A stretch of DNA of 64,000 bases. It comes from Picocystis sp. L7 (Eukaryota > Chlorophyta > Picocystophyceae > Picocystales > Picocystaceae). The position numbers were made by a program, and so were the translations under genes. This document shows positions 42,895 through 52,700 of this stretch, one piece after another; position 1 is the stretch's first letter, and each line of letters opens with the position of its first letter. The notes under the pieces were generated by a model, which had not been told where the DNA came from, made no database searches, and worked only from the letters and a program-made list of their open reading frames with translations. Where the stretch lies: NCBI GenBank assembly GCA_020975725.1, contig QXJR01000005.1, positions 682,001-746,000 of the forward strand, in the 5' to 3' direction.

Positions 42895-43920
42895 ATGGAA
42901 GTTCCACCGATACCACAAGCTGCAGACTACGAAGTCCTACACGTGCAGGGAACCATAAGGTTGCGGTGCTTGGACCTGGAATCTTGCCAATCGAAAGGAC
43001 ATAAATGTAGGAACACCACCCTGCACTGCTACCCTACCCGATTGGGACCTAGAAAACTGATCAAAAAGTGTTTCGAAAAAGCAGTCAAGCTGTACAAAAT
43101 GATGCATAGCGTCATTGCCGTCCTGAAAGATATGGGCCGGGAGCTGCCAGACTGCAGGCTGCCCCTGGCCCTCGGGAGCATGGGACACGAGTCCAACGAA
43201 GTGGCCTGCATTGCTAAATCCAATCCAAACTACGGGTGCTTTCTCGTACCCAATCCTTATTTTGCTGATCTGTACCAGTGGGAGAAAAAAGAAGGCGAGG
43301 CAGCCACCAGAAATACCAAATGGGAGGAGAAGCAAGGGAACGTCTTCTATAGAGGAGCCTGTCGAATAGATTACGACAAATATGGTAGTTTGCAGAGGTT
43401 CAATCTAATGTCCTTGAGAGATGATGTCCTTGATGTGGGTTGGACGAGGAACACGGGAACTGTGAAGTGCATCCGCAGCTTCACTGACGAGCCAAACCTT
43501 CTGCAGCACCATCTGAACATCATTAAGACAAGGGTGCAGGAAGACGAGTTCTCAAGACATAAATTTTTGGTCAATATGCCAGGAAGCACTAGAGGTAGCT
43601 ACTCCAGGCACTTGCAGAAGCTCTGGAACAAGGGGTCCATCGTGCTCGTGTGGGAGAGTGAAGCTCAAGAATGGTACTATAAGAAGCTTGTAGAAGGATT
43701 TACACACCTGACTGTAAATGAGCATACCATTGTGCCTGTGGTGAAGGAAGTGCTCAGCCTCCCTTGGACGGAACAACAGAGGTTAATCACAAGTGCGCAA
43801 GGTGTCTTTGAAAACCTGCTTTCGAAGGAGGGAATTGCCCTGAGGTGGTACGAGGCATTTCAACACTTCTGTGCACCAGATACGCCAGTCACTCTTGACG
43901 ATGGACAGTGTCTCACATGA
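42895..43920 (+). CDS. GT90/CAP10-type O-glycosyltransferase
   Basis: 341 codons from the ATG at 42895. It carries the GT90 (CAP10, POGLUT/xylosyltransferase) pattern: KWEEKQGNVFYRGACR (about 142-157, the W-K-FYRG block), LDVGWTRNTG (about 179-188), KFLVNMPGSTRGSYSRHLQ (about 223-241, family 'y-v-dG---S-R---lL'), then GSIVLVWESEAQEWYYKKL (about 247-265) and a family-like 'hy--v' stretch. Known members add glucose or xylose to proteins or make capsule xylomannan. The start lacks an obvious signal peptide, unlike the neighbours; an upstream exon or a different start could supply one. No disruption seen. Confidence 0.8.
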   Translation: MEVPPIPQAADYEVLHVQGTIRLRCLDLESCQSKGHKCRNTTLHCYPTRLGPRKLIKKCFEKAVKLYKMMHSVIAVLKDMGRELPDCRLPLALGSMGHESNEVACIAKSNPNYGCFLVPNPYFADLYQWEKKEGEAATRNTKWEEKQGNVFYRGACRIDYDKYGSLQRFNLMSLRDDVLDVGWTRNTGTVKCIRSFTDEPNLLQHHLNIIKTRVQEDEFSRHKFLVNMPGSTRGSYSRHLQKLWNKGSIVLVWESEAQEWYYKKLVEGFTHLTVNEHTIVPVVKEVLSLPWTEQQRLITSAQGVFENLLSKEGIALRWYEAFQHFCAPDTPVTLDDGQCLT

Positions 43921-45410
43921 CTAATGACTGCAGAACATATAGTCACGGAGTTGTATTCGATCCTTTATCTACCGAAAAGCTACATGTAGATTGAGTTCAG
44001 CTTTTTGGCAAGAAGCTCGGGAGATACACTGTGTGAAGCTTGGTGTTGGGTAGCATAATGTCATGGACTTTCCATTGTACGAGAAGGCAAGATGAGCGCC
44101 GTTGGTCCGGGAGTTTGGCAATCTAGTGTTCTTGCACTGGGCCTGATGGACATTTGCCACTGGTACAGGATCTTGCACGTTCTGTCATCAGCAAGAGATC
44201 TCGAAACTACTAAACATCTTTTCACTAACGCAGTGAAGGCATGCTGGTCCTCCTGAAAGTTTCCAAACCGCTTCAAAAGCTTGTCTTGCAAGTCTGCAAG
44301 ATTTACTATTCTCATCAATTTCTTTGTATTTGTTTGATAACAGCCTTGGTCTGTTGCAGTCCTTGGAAGCATCCATCTTTAGCTATTAGCTCTATTTGTA
44401 TGCGTATATTCTTGTCGCAGAGAAGTTCATGATCCCACATACTTTGCTCAATCAATCTCTTGTAATTGCAAAGATGTGAAAAGTCTCGGAATTGAATCAA
44501 GACCCTTGCATCATTTACAATGATGTAAACAAAATTCTCTTGGAGCATACAATCTTGAACTCATCAGCCCCACAAACAGATAGAAAGGCAGTTATTGTAG
44601 AAATCCACATTGGCTAGCAGGCAGAAGAGCACAGGACACATGAAGCCAACATGCACGAGTGCAAAAATAAGGTTCTGTTCTGAGCGCAGTAGGTCTTCAG
44701 TTGGTATGTAGACAGCAATCCCAATATGTGTATCTTGAAGAAGAGCTTTCAAATCGAGAAGCAGTATTCAACTTAAGTCTATTGAGCGAACATGGCATGA
44801 AGAAAACGATTGTTGAAAGGACAATCTATGCTTTCATTTTGGGGGTCTGGTTTTCAATAGATAAGACAGTTTCCCATAGAAAGTTCACTGTACGGTAGGT
44901 ATGAAAGCTAGAAAGCTATTCATTGAACCCGGGTGTATGTGCTAGGACATTTTGATATCAAAATAGAATTACTGGCGATTTAGAGAAGTTTACTCATGTT
45001 GGACGAATGAGACAGTGGCCAATATTTATACGTGAATTCTTGAGGTAAGAGTGTAGGTCGCAACAAATCGTACATTCTTTGTTGAAGCCCTAGTATGGAC
45101 ATGTTGAAGCGAGCCCTTTTTCATGCGAGTTAGAACAGCAAATACGTTGCTTCAAACAAGGCTGGTATATCTTCCAACACCATAGCCTTACCAATGGCCG
45201 GAAATTCAGCAACACATCACGAGTGTGATGATTCAAGATTTTCATCTTGGACTCTTTCTGAGACAGGTCCCTCACCAAGGGTCCCAAGGTTCAATAATTC
45301 CTGAGGATCAACTCAGTATGGAGGGTCCACAAGCAGTCACTGTTGTTGGAAGCACGAGGGGTTTGGAAACCGGGGGGTTCATCCCTCCGAAGGGGGCGGA
45401 GCCATGTTTG
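43921..45410. other. 1.5 kb interval between plus-strand genes
   Basis: The first kilobase is AT-rich and includes the exon-like minus-strand segments listed at 44061-44752. 44900-45400 has no recognised feature and leads into the repeat module at 45411. Confidence 0.35.
44061..44752 (-). other. Exon-like minus-strand segments, unrecognised
   Basis: Three consecutive minus-strand frames have natural protein composition: 44752-44564 (about 62 codons, includes FALVHVGFMCPVLFCLL), 44548-44315 (includes VNDARVLIQFRDFSHLCNY) and 44372-44061 (includes LLKRFGNFQEDQHAFTAL). Acceptor-like sites (CTTGCAG, CTTTCAG) fall between frames. They could be the remains or exons of an ordinary spliced gene. No domain was recognised. 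Confidence 0.25.
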
Positions 45411-45650
45411 GTCACCGACATGGATGATGAAACTTATCCACAATGCCACGTGAGCGTGGCGGTGGCTGATAGAACCTTTAGGGGCACAAGGAGAGCATGA
45501 AACACACACCCTTTCTGTCCTCCCGCCACCCCGACTATGTCATGCTTCGACCCATCGACGACCTGCACGTACCCAGGTCCTGTTGCGGTGCTTGTCTACC
45601 TCTTGGATTCACAGCAGATCCTCTTGATCGGATTGCACTCGTGTAGCAAG
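45411..45650 (+). repeat. Shared 5' module, copy 1 (with hairpin)
   Basis: About 200 bases similar to 49055-49262, same orientation. Landmarks are TTATCCACAATGCCACG, a GGCTGATAG-ACCT block, AGGGGCACA, CGACGACCTGCACG and CAGATCCT. It contains GCCACG-TGAG-CGTGGC, a perfect six-base-pair hairpin (one mismatch in copy 2). It lies directly before the DUF5672 gene at 45676, so a regulatory or leader role is possible; it could also be a small mobile element. Confidence 0.6.
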
Positions 45651-45675
45651 TCCGGAGGCTTGATCCACACTCTTC

Positions 45676-46530
45676 ATGGGGGGGAGGCCGACGAGAGTAC
45701 CATCGAAGACGCGGACCTGGTGGTTGTCTGCGGCAACCATCGTCCATTGCGCATGGACTTCGACGCCGTTTCGAAAGGGAGGGTTGGTACTCGTCGAACC
45801 CAGGCAATTGTGTCGGTTCGAGGAGGTCCTGCGCAACTGCGCCGAAGCAGCCGCCGCATGGAGATGGTCCCTCGTCCTCGTGCACGGAAGGGGCGCAGTC
45901 GATTTCTGGGAAAACCTGCGTCGACATGCGGTACCTGTCGACGTGCCTGTCGTCTACCACGAACTGCACACGGAGAACTTTCGATCCGGAGACGAATACA
46001 GCGACTTCTTGAAGAAACCGGACTTCTGGCTGTGGCTGCAAACGTTGCGTTTCACCCATGTCGTACTGACACAAACAGATGTGATCATCAATCCGTCCAA
46101 GGACATCCGTGCCTTCGTCGAAGCGTACGATTACATTGGATGCCGTACGAAATGGAGCGACTTTCAGTATCCTCCTCCACTCCGTGCACAGCGATTGGTT
46201 GCAGCGAATGGTGGGTTCTCCTTGCGATCCGTAGAGCTTGCCTTGCAATGCACAATGAAGTATCCTGCAAACAAAACAAACGCGTGGCCAAAAAGGAAAC
46301 CCTTGTCGTGGTTGGAAAACCACGAGGACGTGTATTTTTTGTGGGGAGTATGGCAGTTGGGGGGAGGAGTTCCCACGGGAATCTCTGTGGAAAAGAGCTG
46401 GTGCAATCAGAAGAGGGCAAAAATACTGAATACTATTGCTGTGCATAAGCCCCGTTTCAGCTGGGCACGTTTACATGGTGGCTCTTCTTCGAAATGCAAT
46501 GACACCAGTCAGGATATAGAAGCACGTTGA
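45676..46530 (+). CDS. DUF5672 glycosyltransferase-like protein
   Basis: 284 codons from the ATG at 45676. The domain starts GLVLVEPRQLCRFEEVLRN (about 36-54), then VVLTQTDVIINPSKDI (about 128-143, 'Q-DS/DV' acidic motif), YDYIGCRTKW (about 151-160), ANGGFSLRSVELAL (about 177-190) and ENHEDVYFLWGV (about 216-227). This order (VEPR, FQTD, DYIGAPW, NGGFSLR, EDVFF) is DUF5672, also present at the C-terminus of the fusion protein at 61663. No convincing signal peptide lies in this frame. An overlapping frame from 45537 carries a hydrophobic stretch (PVAVLVYLLDS), so the true N-terminus may come from another exon or frame. Two longer frames across the same span are shadows. Confidence 0.75.
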   Translation: MGGRPTRVPSKTRTWWLSAATIVHCAWTSTPFRKGGLVLVEPRQLCRFEEVLRNCAEAAAAWRWSLVLVHGRGAVDFWENLRRHAVPVDVPVVYHELHTENFRSGDEYSDFLKKPDFWLWLQTLRFTHVVLTQTDVIINPSKDIRAFVEAYDYIGCRTKWSDFQYPPPLRAQRLVAANGGFSLRSVELALQCTMKYPANKTNAWPKRKPLSWLENHEDVYFLWGVWQLGGGVPTGISVEKSWCNQKRAKILNTIAVHKPRFSWARLHGGSSSKCNDTSQDIEAR

Positions 46531-47049
46531 CCATGTTATGAGCAAGTACCTCATCCTTCCTGCAAGCCCTTTGACCAGGCAAAACAAGTGCCCGGAGACC
46601 CTTCATATTTCCTGAGTTCCCGAACGCACTGCACTTTACAAGCCTTCACCACTGCCAGGGCAACATAGCCAATCACTTTGGTACAAGAGACCGCGAAGTT
46701 TCCACACGCAATTCAAGCAGCAGCACTGGTCACATGGTGTGGTTGTAGATCTGCTCTTATTCTCCTATGCCCTATGGACTAAACCGCTAAACCAACTTAA
46801 AGATATCAAGGCTGCTCGCACAAAGACGGGAGACTTTGGATTGGCGGTGGTTACCTCAACACCTTCCTAGTCCTCCCATCGCGGGCCTCGTGAAACTTTT
46901 TGACATTGTCTAGTCTCCCTTGTTCCTCGTCCAGGACCAGCAAAGTTTGGATCTCCCAGGTTTAGCAGGCAGGGCTGCACATGCCCTGTGCACCTCTTCA
47001 AAGTGGACCAGGCGCAAGAGGGGGGCAAACCCTTTGCCAGTCAAGCTCA
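46531..47049. other. Tail-to-tail gap, nothing recognised
   Basis: Lies between the DUF5672 gene stop and the propeller-like gene stop. Mixed composition, no open segment of note. It probably holds both 3' untranslated regions. Confidence 0.4.
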
Positions 47050-48462
47050 TTATTGCAAGAGATTTCTGGGTACGAACAGGTCGAAGATCTTCATGACAGG
47101 CTGGAAATCACCCATTCCGCCGGAGACTAAAAATGCATGCTGTTCCCCTTCCTTGAAGTCCCGGATCCTTCCCAGGTGAACCAATCCTAAGACAAATACA
47201 AAAGGCCAATCTGGATGCTTGGCGGGTCTCCGTTGAAAAAGGTCCCTTCCCGTCGCCTCCGGCCCAGCACGTAGACATCGCATGGGCAGTGCCGATGGCA
47301 AATCTGCTTGGAAGAGGACGACCTTGTTGTGATAGGTGCGTCCCAATCTATTCCACCGATTCTTCCTTCCTTTCTTCAACCTGTGCACGATGGTGATCCA
47401 GAGGAAATCCTTGAATTGCACCACCTGAGTATTTCCTCTCCAACCTTGAAGGTAATGGCAGCCTTCAAGTACCCGCCGTTGACCGGTGTTCGTTTTCCCG
47501 TTTGTTGTATTGGCTCGTACGTGCACCGCAAACAGGTGAGGTTGCTTCTCCTCGCTTCCCATGGTGTCCATTAACCAAATGCGGCCCGAGCGGTGTCCGG
47601 GCCAGGCCACTCCATCGCTTTGAACGAGTGGTAATGCGTTTCTCCGTCCCAGATCTTTGGACACGAAGGCTAGGGGAATCGTCCAATAGCATTGACTCGG
47701 AGGTTGCAAAGGATCGGCCTGTGATGGCCTGAAGATGGGAAACCGTTCCTTGAAACGCACCAATCGCAATCCTTGGTTCCTACCTCCGTAGGTGACAAAG
47801 CAGGTTTGCATCCCTCGGCTCGTGGTTCGGAAGAACGGGCGCACATCTTGCATCCCACGCACGCAGCAGAGTTTTCTCGTCCACACGTCTTCGTCCATCA
47901 TGCCATCATAAACCTCGTGGGTGTCACCTGCATTTGCCAGCCTGTCCTTGTACCTCTTGGCGTTGGGCAGCCTTCCAGCCCAATGCATTGTGTCCAATGC
48001 ATCCACCACGACCTCAGCGTTCGATTCGACCTTGCTGGACGGTCGATCGAGCACCTTCCCAGGCACATTCTTCTGTTGAAAGAGCAGCTGGGTGATGTTC
48101 TTGGCATGCAGAAGACCCACAGCGTTGTGGCTTCCCAGCCGACTTCCCATCCTGCTGTTTCCACGGATGGAGACCAGGAACGCATCTGCATCCAATGCTT
48201 CAGGTACACGCGTCATGGCCAGGTTGTGAAGGAGGCCAGCGCACTTCAGGTGTCCCGTCTTGGACGTGTCGTACACCAACGGGATGGATTCACGTTCATC
48301 CATCACCCACACGCGTTCGGCCCATTCGGAGACGAGGTTTCGTTCGCGCAACACGGAAGGAAGGGACGGCATTTCCTTCCCTTGGACGATCCATGGGCAC
48401 CAGCACGCGAACAGGAACGTCCACCACCAATGTGCGTGTGTTATGGCGATCGGATGGATCAT
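47050..48462 (-). CDS. Propeller-like secreted protein, paralogue 2
   Basis: 470 codons from the ATG at 48462. It opens MIHPIAITHAHWWWTFLF then ACWCPWIVQG, a signal peptide. It is aligned along its length with the gene at 15025-16467: SIPLVYDTSKTGHLKCAG (about 59-76), a LGSHNAVGLLHAKNITQLL block, HEVYDGMMDEDVW, GRIWLMDTMG, YLQGWRGNTQVVQFKDFLW (about 344-362), IVHRLKKGRKNRW, and HAFLVSGGMGDFQPVMK at the end. The mid-region trio of W, VHR and a late G-DF is what suggests a propeller of the GH43/GH130 type, but no catalytic residues can be assigned. Head-to-head with the GT31 gene, from which it is now separated by the copia insertion. Confidence 0.6.
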   Translation of the reverse strand: MIHPIAITHAHWWWTFLFACWCPWIVQGKEMPSLPSVLRERNLVSEWAERVWVMDERESIPLVYDTSKTGHLKCAGLLHNLAMTRVPEALDADAFLVSIRGNSRMGSRLGSHNAVGLLHAKNITQLLFQQKNVPGKVLDRPSSKVESNAEVVVDALDTMHWAGRLPNAKRYKDRLANAGDTHEVYDGMMDEDVWTRKLCCVRGMQDVRPFFRTTSRGMQTCFVTYGGRNQGLRLVRFKERFPIFRPSQADPLQPPSQCYWTIPLAFVSKDLGRRNALPLVQSDGVAWPGHRSGRIWLMDTMGSEEKQPHLFAVHVRANTTNGKTNTGQRRVLEGCHYLQGWRGNTQVVQFKDFLWITIVHRLKKGRKNRWNRLGRTYHNKVVLFQADLPSALPMRCLRAGPEATGRDLFQRRPAKHPDWPFVFVLGLVHLGRIRDFKEGEQHAFLVSGGMGDFQPVMKIFDLFVPRNLLQ

Positions 48463-49306
48463 CCACGACCATCAATCGAAGACTAGCTTCTGTCTTCGTA
48501 CGAATAGAACCGGGGATGGGAGATACACGAAGGTGGGGTGGAAGGGGTGGTGCGTCCGTCTACATTCCGGATCGAAGGAAGATCCCATGGATGCATTCGC
48601 GTTCGAGAGGTGCGTTCGTTTCTTGGGAGCGGGGGTTCGACGGTGCCGTCCTCGCACGCATCGGCTCGCGTTCTTCTCGATGGAACGTACGGTGCGTGAC
48701 ACGGATCGTCCATTTCCACGTCCGCGGCTGGTGGATCGTTTCGACGGTGGGCTGGTGTTCTTCGTCTCACCTGGCCAGGTGTGGATGGTGTGGCACCTCG
48801 ACCCCAACGACCGAGCACACGTGTGTGGACCATCCCGTGCCTTGGCCAGACGCCTTCCTCCACCACATCCGTCCCTCCGCGCCTCCTCCCGAGCGTAGGG
48901 ATCCGTCCAGGCTGGCAGGGACGAGACCCACCTCGGGGATGTCCCCCTGTCGAGAAGTCAACTAAGAGCAGGGCCATCTGTAGGGAGTTTCTTCTCCATG
49001 CTGCTGGTTGTGCAGGTCGTCCCCCTGACCTGGACGGCCGCACGTTTCGACGGCGGCTGCGGATGACTAGGCTTATCCACAATGCCACGTAAGCATGGCG
49101 GCGGCTGATAGGACCTATAGGGGCACACGTTCAATACGCATTACACACTTTTTCTGCCCTCTCGCGCACACGCGCCACCACGCTCCGAACCACCGACGAC
49201 CTGCACGAACCCAGGTCCACCTACGCTCCCTGTTAACCTCGCGGATTTACTGCAGATCCTGTCAACAACCCCCTTCCTTCTCGAAACCGATGGGAAGATT
49301 CGAAGG
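48463..49306. promoter_or_regulatory. Left half of an interrupted head-to-head spacer
   Basis: Together with 54159-54340 this made an uninterrupted spacer of about 1.0 kb before the copia insertion. GC-rich and stop-poor on both strands (48483-49088 minus and 48195-48965 plus are open but shadow-like). It contains shared 5' module copy 2. Confidence 0.45.
49055..49262 (+). repeat. Shared 5' module, copy 2
   Basis: Similar to 45411-45650 in the same orientation, including TTATCCACAATGCCACG, GGCTGATAGGACCTATAGG and CGACGACCTGCACG. Its hairpin (GCCACG/CATGGC) has one mispair. Before the copia insertion it lay about 230 bases upstream of the GT31 start. Confidence 0.6.
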
Positions 49307-49720
49307 TGTTGAGATTTGCTCAGTTAATTTAGCTAGTTTTAAGTGAGATGAGTCCCTTAGTATATCCTAGTGCTCGTTTGTGGGGTAGATGGTCCCACTG
49401 CGGGTTCTCGCTCCCGCGCCCGTTGATGTGGGTTGCCTGAGCTTGCGTCGACTCAACTGATCAATTACATGGTACCTTGCTCCTATTTATAGGGTAGTGG
49501 CAACGTTGTTGTGGTTGCATCTTCCCCACATGTGCAAGACCATCCTACTAGTCACAACATAGTAAGTCTCTCTACTTCCGGGGGGCATTTGTCTTCTAGA
49601 AGAATCTTTGCCCCGATCTTCTTGTCTTCCACCCCTTACGTGAGTTGGAGGGGCTTCATAGGTTAAATCCTTCCGTTTCTTGTTTACTGCCTGTGGTTGT
49701 AAACTCACCATATTTTAACA
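49307..49720 (-). repeat. Copia LTR (3' relative to the element)
   Basis: 414 bases, starts TGTTGAGATT and ends ATTTTAACA on the plus strand. By eye identical to 53745-54158. Confidence 0.93.
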
Positions 49721-49736
49721 CTCCCACCCAACCACA
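49721..49736 (-). other. Polypurine tract of the copia element
   Basis: Directly before the 3' LTR, in element sense it reads TGTGGTTGGGTGGGAG. It is purine-rich next to the LTR, as needed for plus-strand priming. Confidence 0.6.
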
Positions 49737-49750
49737 GAAGTCATCATTCA

Positions 49751-52700
49751 TCACATTTGTTGTACGCCAAGTTTGTTCATAAGTTCTTGGAACTTCTCGG
49801 GCCGTAGAACCTTCGTTAAGTAATCTGCTAACATGTCCTCGGATGGACAGTACACATATACCATTTCTCCTCTGAGTCCACGTTCTCTAACAAAGTGATG
49901 CCTTACATCGATATGCTTTGTCCTCGACACACAATTCAAGTCTTTTGCCATGTGGAGTGCCGGTTGATTATCGCAATAAATCGTCACAGGTTTGGCTTCA
50001 TCTCCAAGCAACTCTGCAAGTAGTGTTCTCAACCATAAAGCCTTCTTCACACTCTCCGCGAGGGACATGTACTCAGCCTCAGCTGTACTTGTTGCCACGG
50101 TAGATTGAAGTTGGCTTCTCCAGTCAATGATGCTTCCATTCACCAAGAACAAGTATCCAGTTCTTGAACGTCTTGTTTCCTTGTCAGTTGCGTAATCTGC
50201 ATCACAATATCCTTCCAACGATATGTCACTTGCTTGCTGCAGATTTCCCAGATAAAGACCATGATGTTTAGTACCTTTCAAATACCGAATCACATCCTTG
50301 GCAATTACCCAATGTCTCTTACTTGGTTTGCTCATGTGTCTTGATAATACTGCCGCTGCATGTCCAAGGTCCGGGCGTACTGTTGTTGATAGGTAAAGCA
50401 ACTGGCCAACCAGTTGTTGATATTTCGATGTGATCGTAGGATCACTTTCATCATTTTCTTCACATATGTTCTCACATATTGGCACCTTTTTCTCTTTAGC
50501 TTCACACATTCCATATTCTTCAATCATTCTCTCAATTTTCAATGGTTCACTTAGGTGGAGTATTTTCTTCGACCTATCTCTTTTCACTTGCATTCCACAG
50601 AATGTATTGATTTCTCCATTTGAGCCAACCTGAAATCTCTTGCATAGTTCCTTGATTAGTTTTTGCTGCAAGTCTCGTGAGTTGGACGCCAAGAGTATAT
50701 CGTCCACATATACGCACACATAGCACACTTCATTCTCCTTTCTACATATCAGTAGAGTTTCGTCCACACTTGCACACTTACACTCAAGGTCCATGGAAAG
50801 GAAAGAGATTAGTTCCTTGTTCCATTCTCGAGGTGCCTGCTTTAGCCCATAGAGGCTCTTCTTAAGTTTGTATACTTTCCCTGGAGCTTCATCAATACCT
50901 TCGGGGATAGCCATGTATATTTCCTCTCTCAAGTCTGCATGTAGGAATGCTGCCTTGATATCTAGCTGATGGATGTCATAGTCTTTGATTGCTGCAATTG
51001 TCAAAAACAATCGTACCGTTGGCTTAGAGACAACTGGTGAGAATATGTCAGTGTAATCTATGCCAGCACGTTGTTGATATCCCTTCACTACTAGGCGGGC
51101 ACGGTAGCGTTCCACGTTTCCAAGATTGTCTCGTTTAACCTTGAACACCCACTTAGTTTGAAGTGCTTTTCTGCCTTGTGGTAGGTTTGCTACTTCGTAA
51201 GTCTCATTCTCCAATAAGGCGCGTTTTTCATCTTCAATCGCTTGTTTCCACATTGCCTTGTCGGGACGATCCATCGCTTCATCATAACCTGAGAATTCAT
51301 CTGGAAGTGGTGCCATGTTCACATGCAAGCCTTTGGTAGCAATCTGCTTGTAATCCATAGGTTTTCTTTCACGGAGGTTGTAACTCTTCACAGGATCATT
51401 CTCTGCCTCACTCCTTGTTGAATTATGGTCGTCATCATTGATCTCACAATTTTCTCCTGTCATAGTATCTCTAGGAGGACTGTGCACATCATCCATTATG
51501 GGAAGGGTCGCACTGTGCCCATCGTTGTCCATCATGTCGTTTATTGCCGCCCTGTTCTTTTCACTCTCCTCTCTTGATGATGATGTGGTTTTCACACAAG
51601 ATTCGCTTGGCGTCGTATCAAGGTAGGTGTCCACGTGTTCAACTGTCTGAGGTAGTGGGCTAGGCTCCATCAGTAATTCAGGCATAGTTCCACTATGTGC
51701 GTCATGATCCAACTCTCCAATTTGGTCTTCAAAGAATACAGCAGTGCGTGATGTCACGACTTTCTTCCTTACCAAGAACCTATACGTGGTAGTGTTTGAG
51801 TATCCAATGAATACGGCAGGCTCGGCTCGTGAGGCGAGTTTACCAACTCGTCGGTCTTGTGGGATGTGTACTAGGGCTTTGCATCCCCATCTCTTCAATT
51901 GTTGGTAATCCGGTTGTTTTCCTGTTAGTAGTTCTAACGGACTCTTGCTCCGCGTTCCCTTGATGTTGCATGGTTTTAAGTTCCTCACATAATTGATAGT
52001 CCTCATAGCTTCGGCCCATAGTGTTGTAGGAAGCTTTGTGTCTTCCAACAATGCCCGTGTTCCTTCCATCAAGGTACGATTCAAACGTTCTGCTTGACCA
52101 TTTTGTTGAGGTTCATAACCAGCAGTCGTCTCGTGGTTGATCCCTCTATTGGTCAACCAATCTCTCATTTGTTCTTGAAGAAACTCTTTGCCACGGTCCG
52201 TGCGAATGCACTTCACACGTTCACCTGAAAGCTGTTCATACCATGAAATGGCTTGCTTCGCAGCATCTGTTGCTTGTCCTTTGTTTGGGAGTAGAGTAAC
52301 AAAGCTAAATTTTGTTGCGGCATCGATAGCTACAAGCGCATAGCTTTGGCCTCCCACTGCTTCAGGGGTAACCGGTCCAAGCACGTCCATTGATATTCTA
52401 TCCAAAGCTCTTTTGACCGTAAAGTCCGATGAATACGGTTTCCGATTCAACTTTGCCTTAACACACGCTTCACATGTCTTTATATCGCATGGTAGTCCCA
52501 GTTGCTTGAGAGTATCTGCACTTGCATGACCCAAGCGTGTGTGCCATAAGTTTGCATCTGCTCGAAGGGCATACACCCCATCAGATTGTGTATGCAAGTC
52601 AATGATGTCTTGGTCTTTCTGTAAAGCGCAGGTTCCATTATTTCTCATGATAATATTTGCTCCTGTTTGACTCCCAACTTTTACAGCTGATAGCAAGTTG

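Noticed and set aside
45535-46448. Two 303-codon open frames, one on each strand, over the DUF5672 gene
   Set aside because: The DUF5672 motifs lie in a third frame (45676-46530). The others are shadows; only the hydrophobic start of the plus frame was kept as a caution on the N-terminus.
49487-49711. 74-codon frame inside each copia LTR
   Set aside because: Identical in both LTRs, no motif; non-coding LTR sequence.
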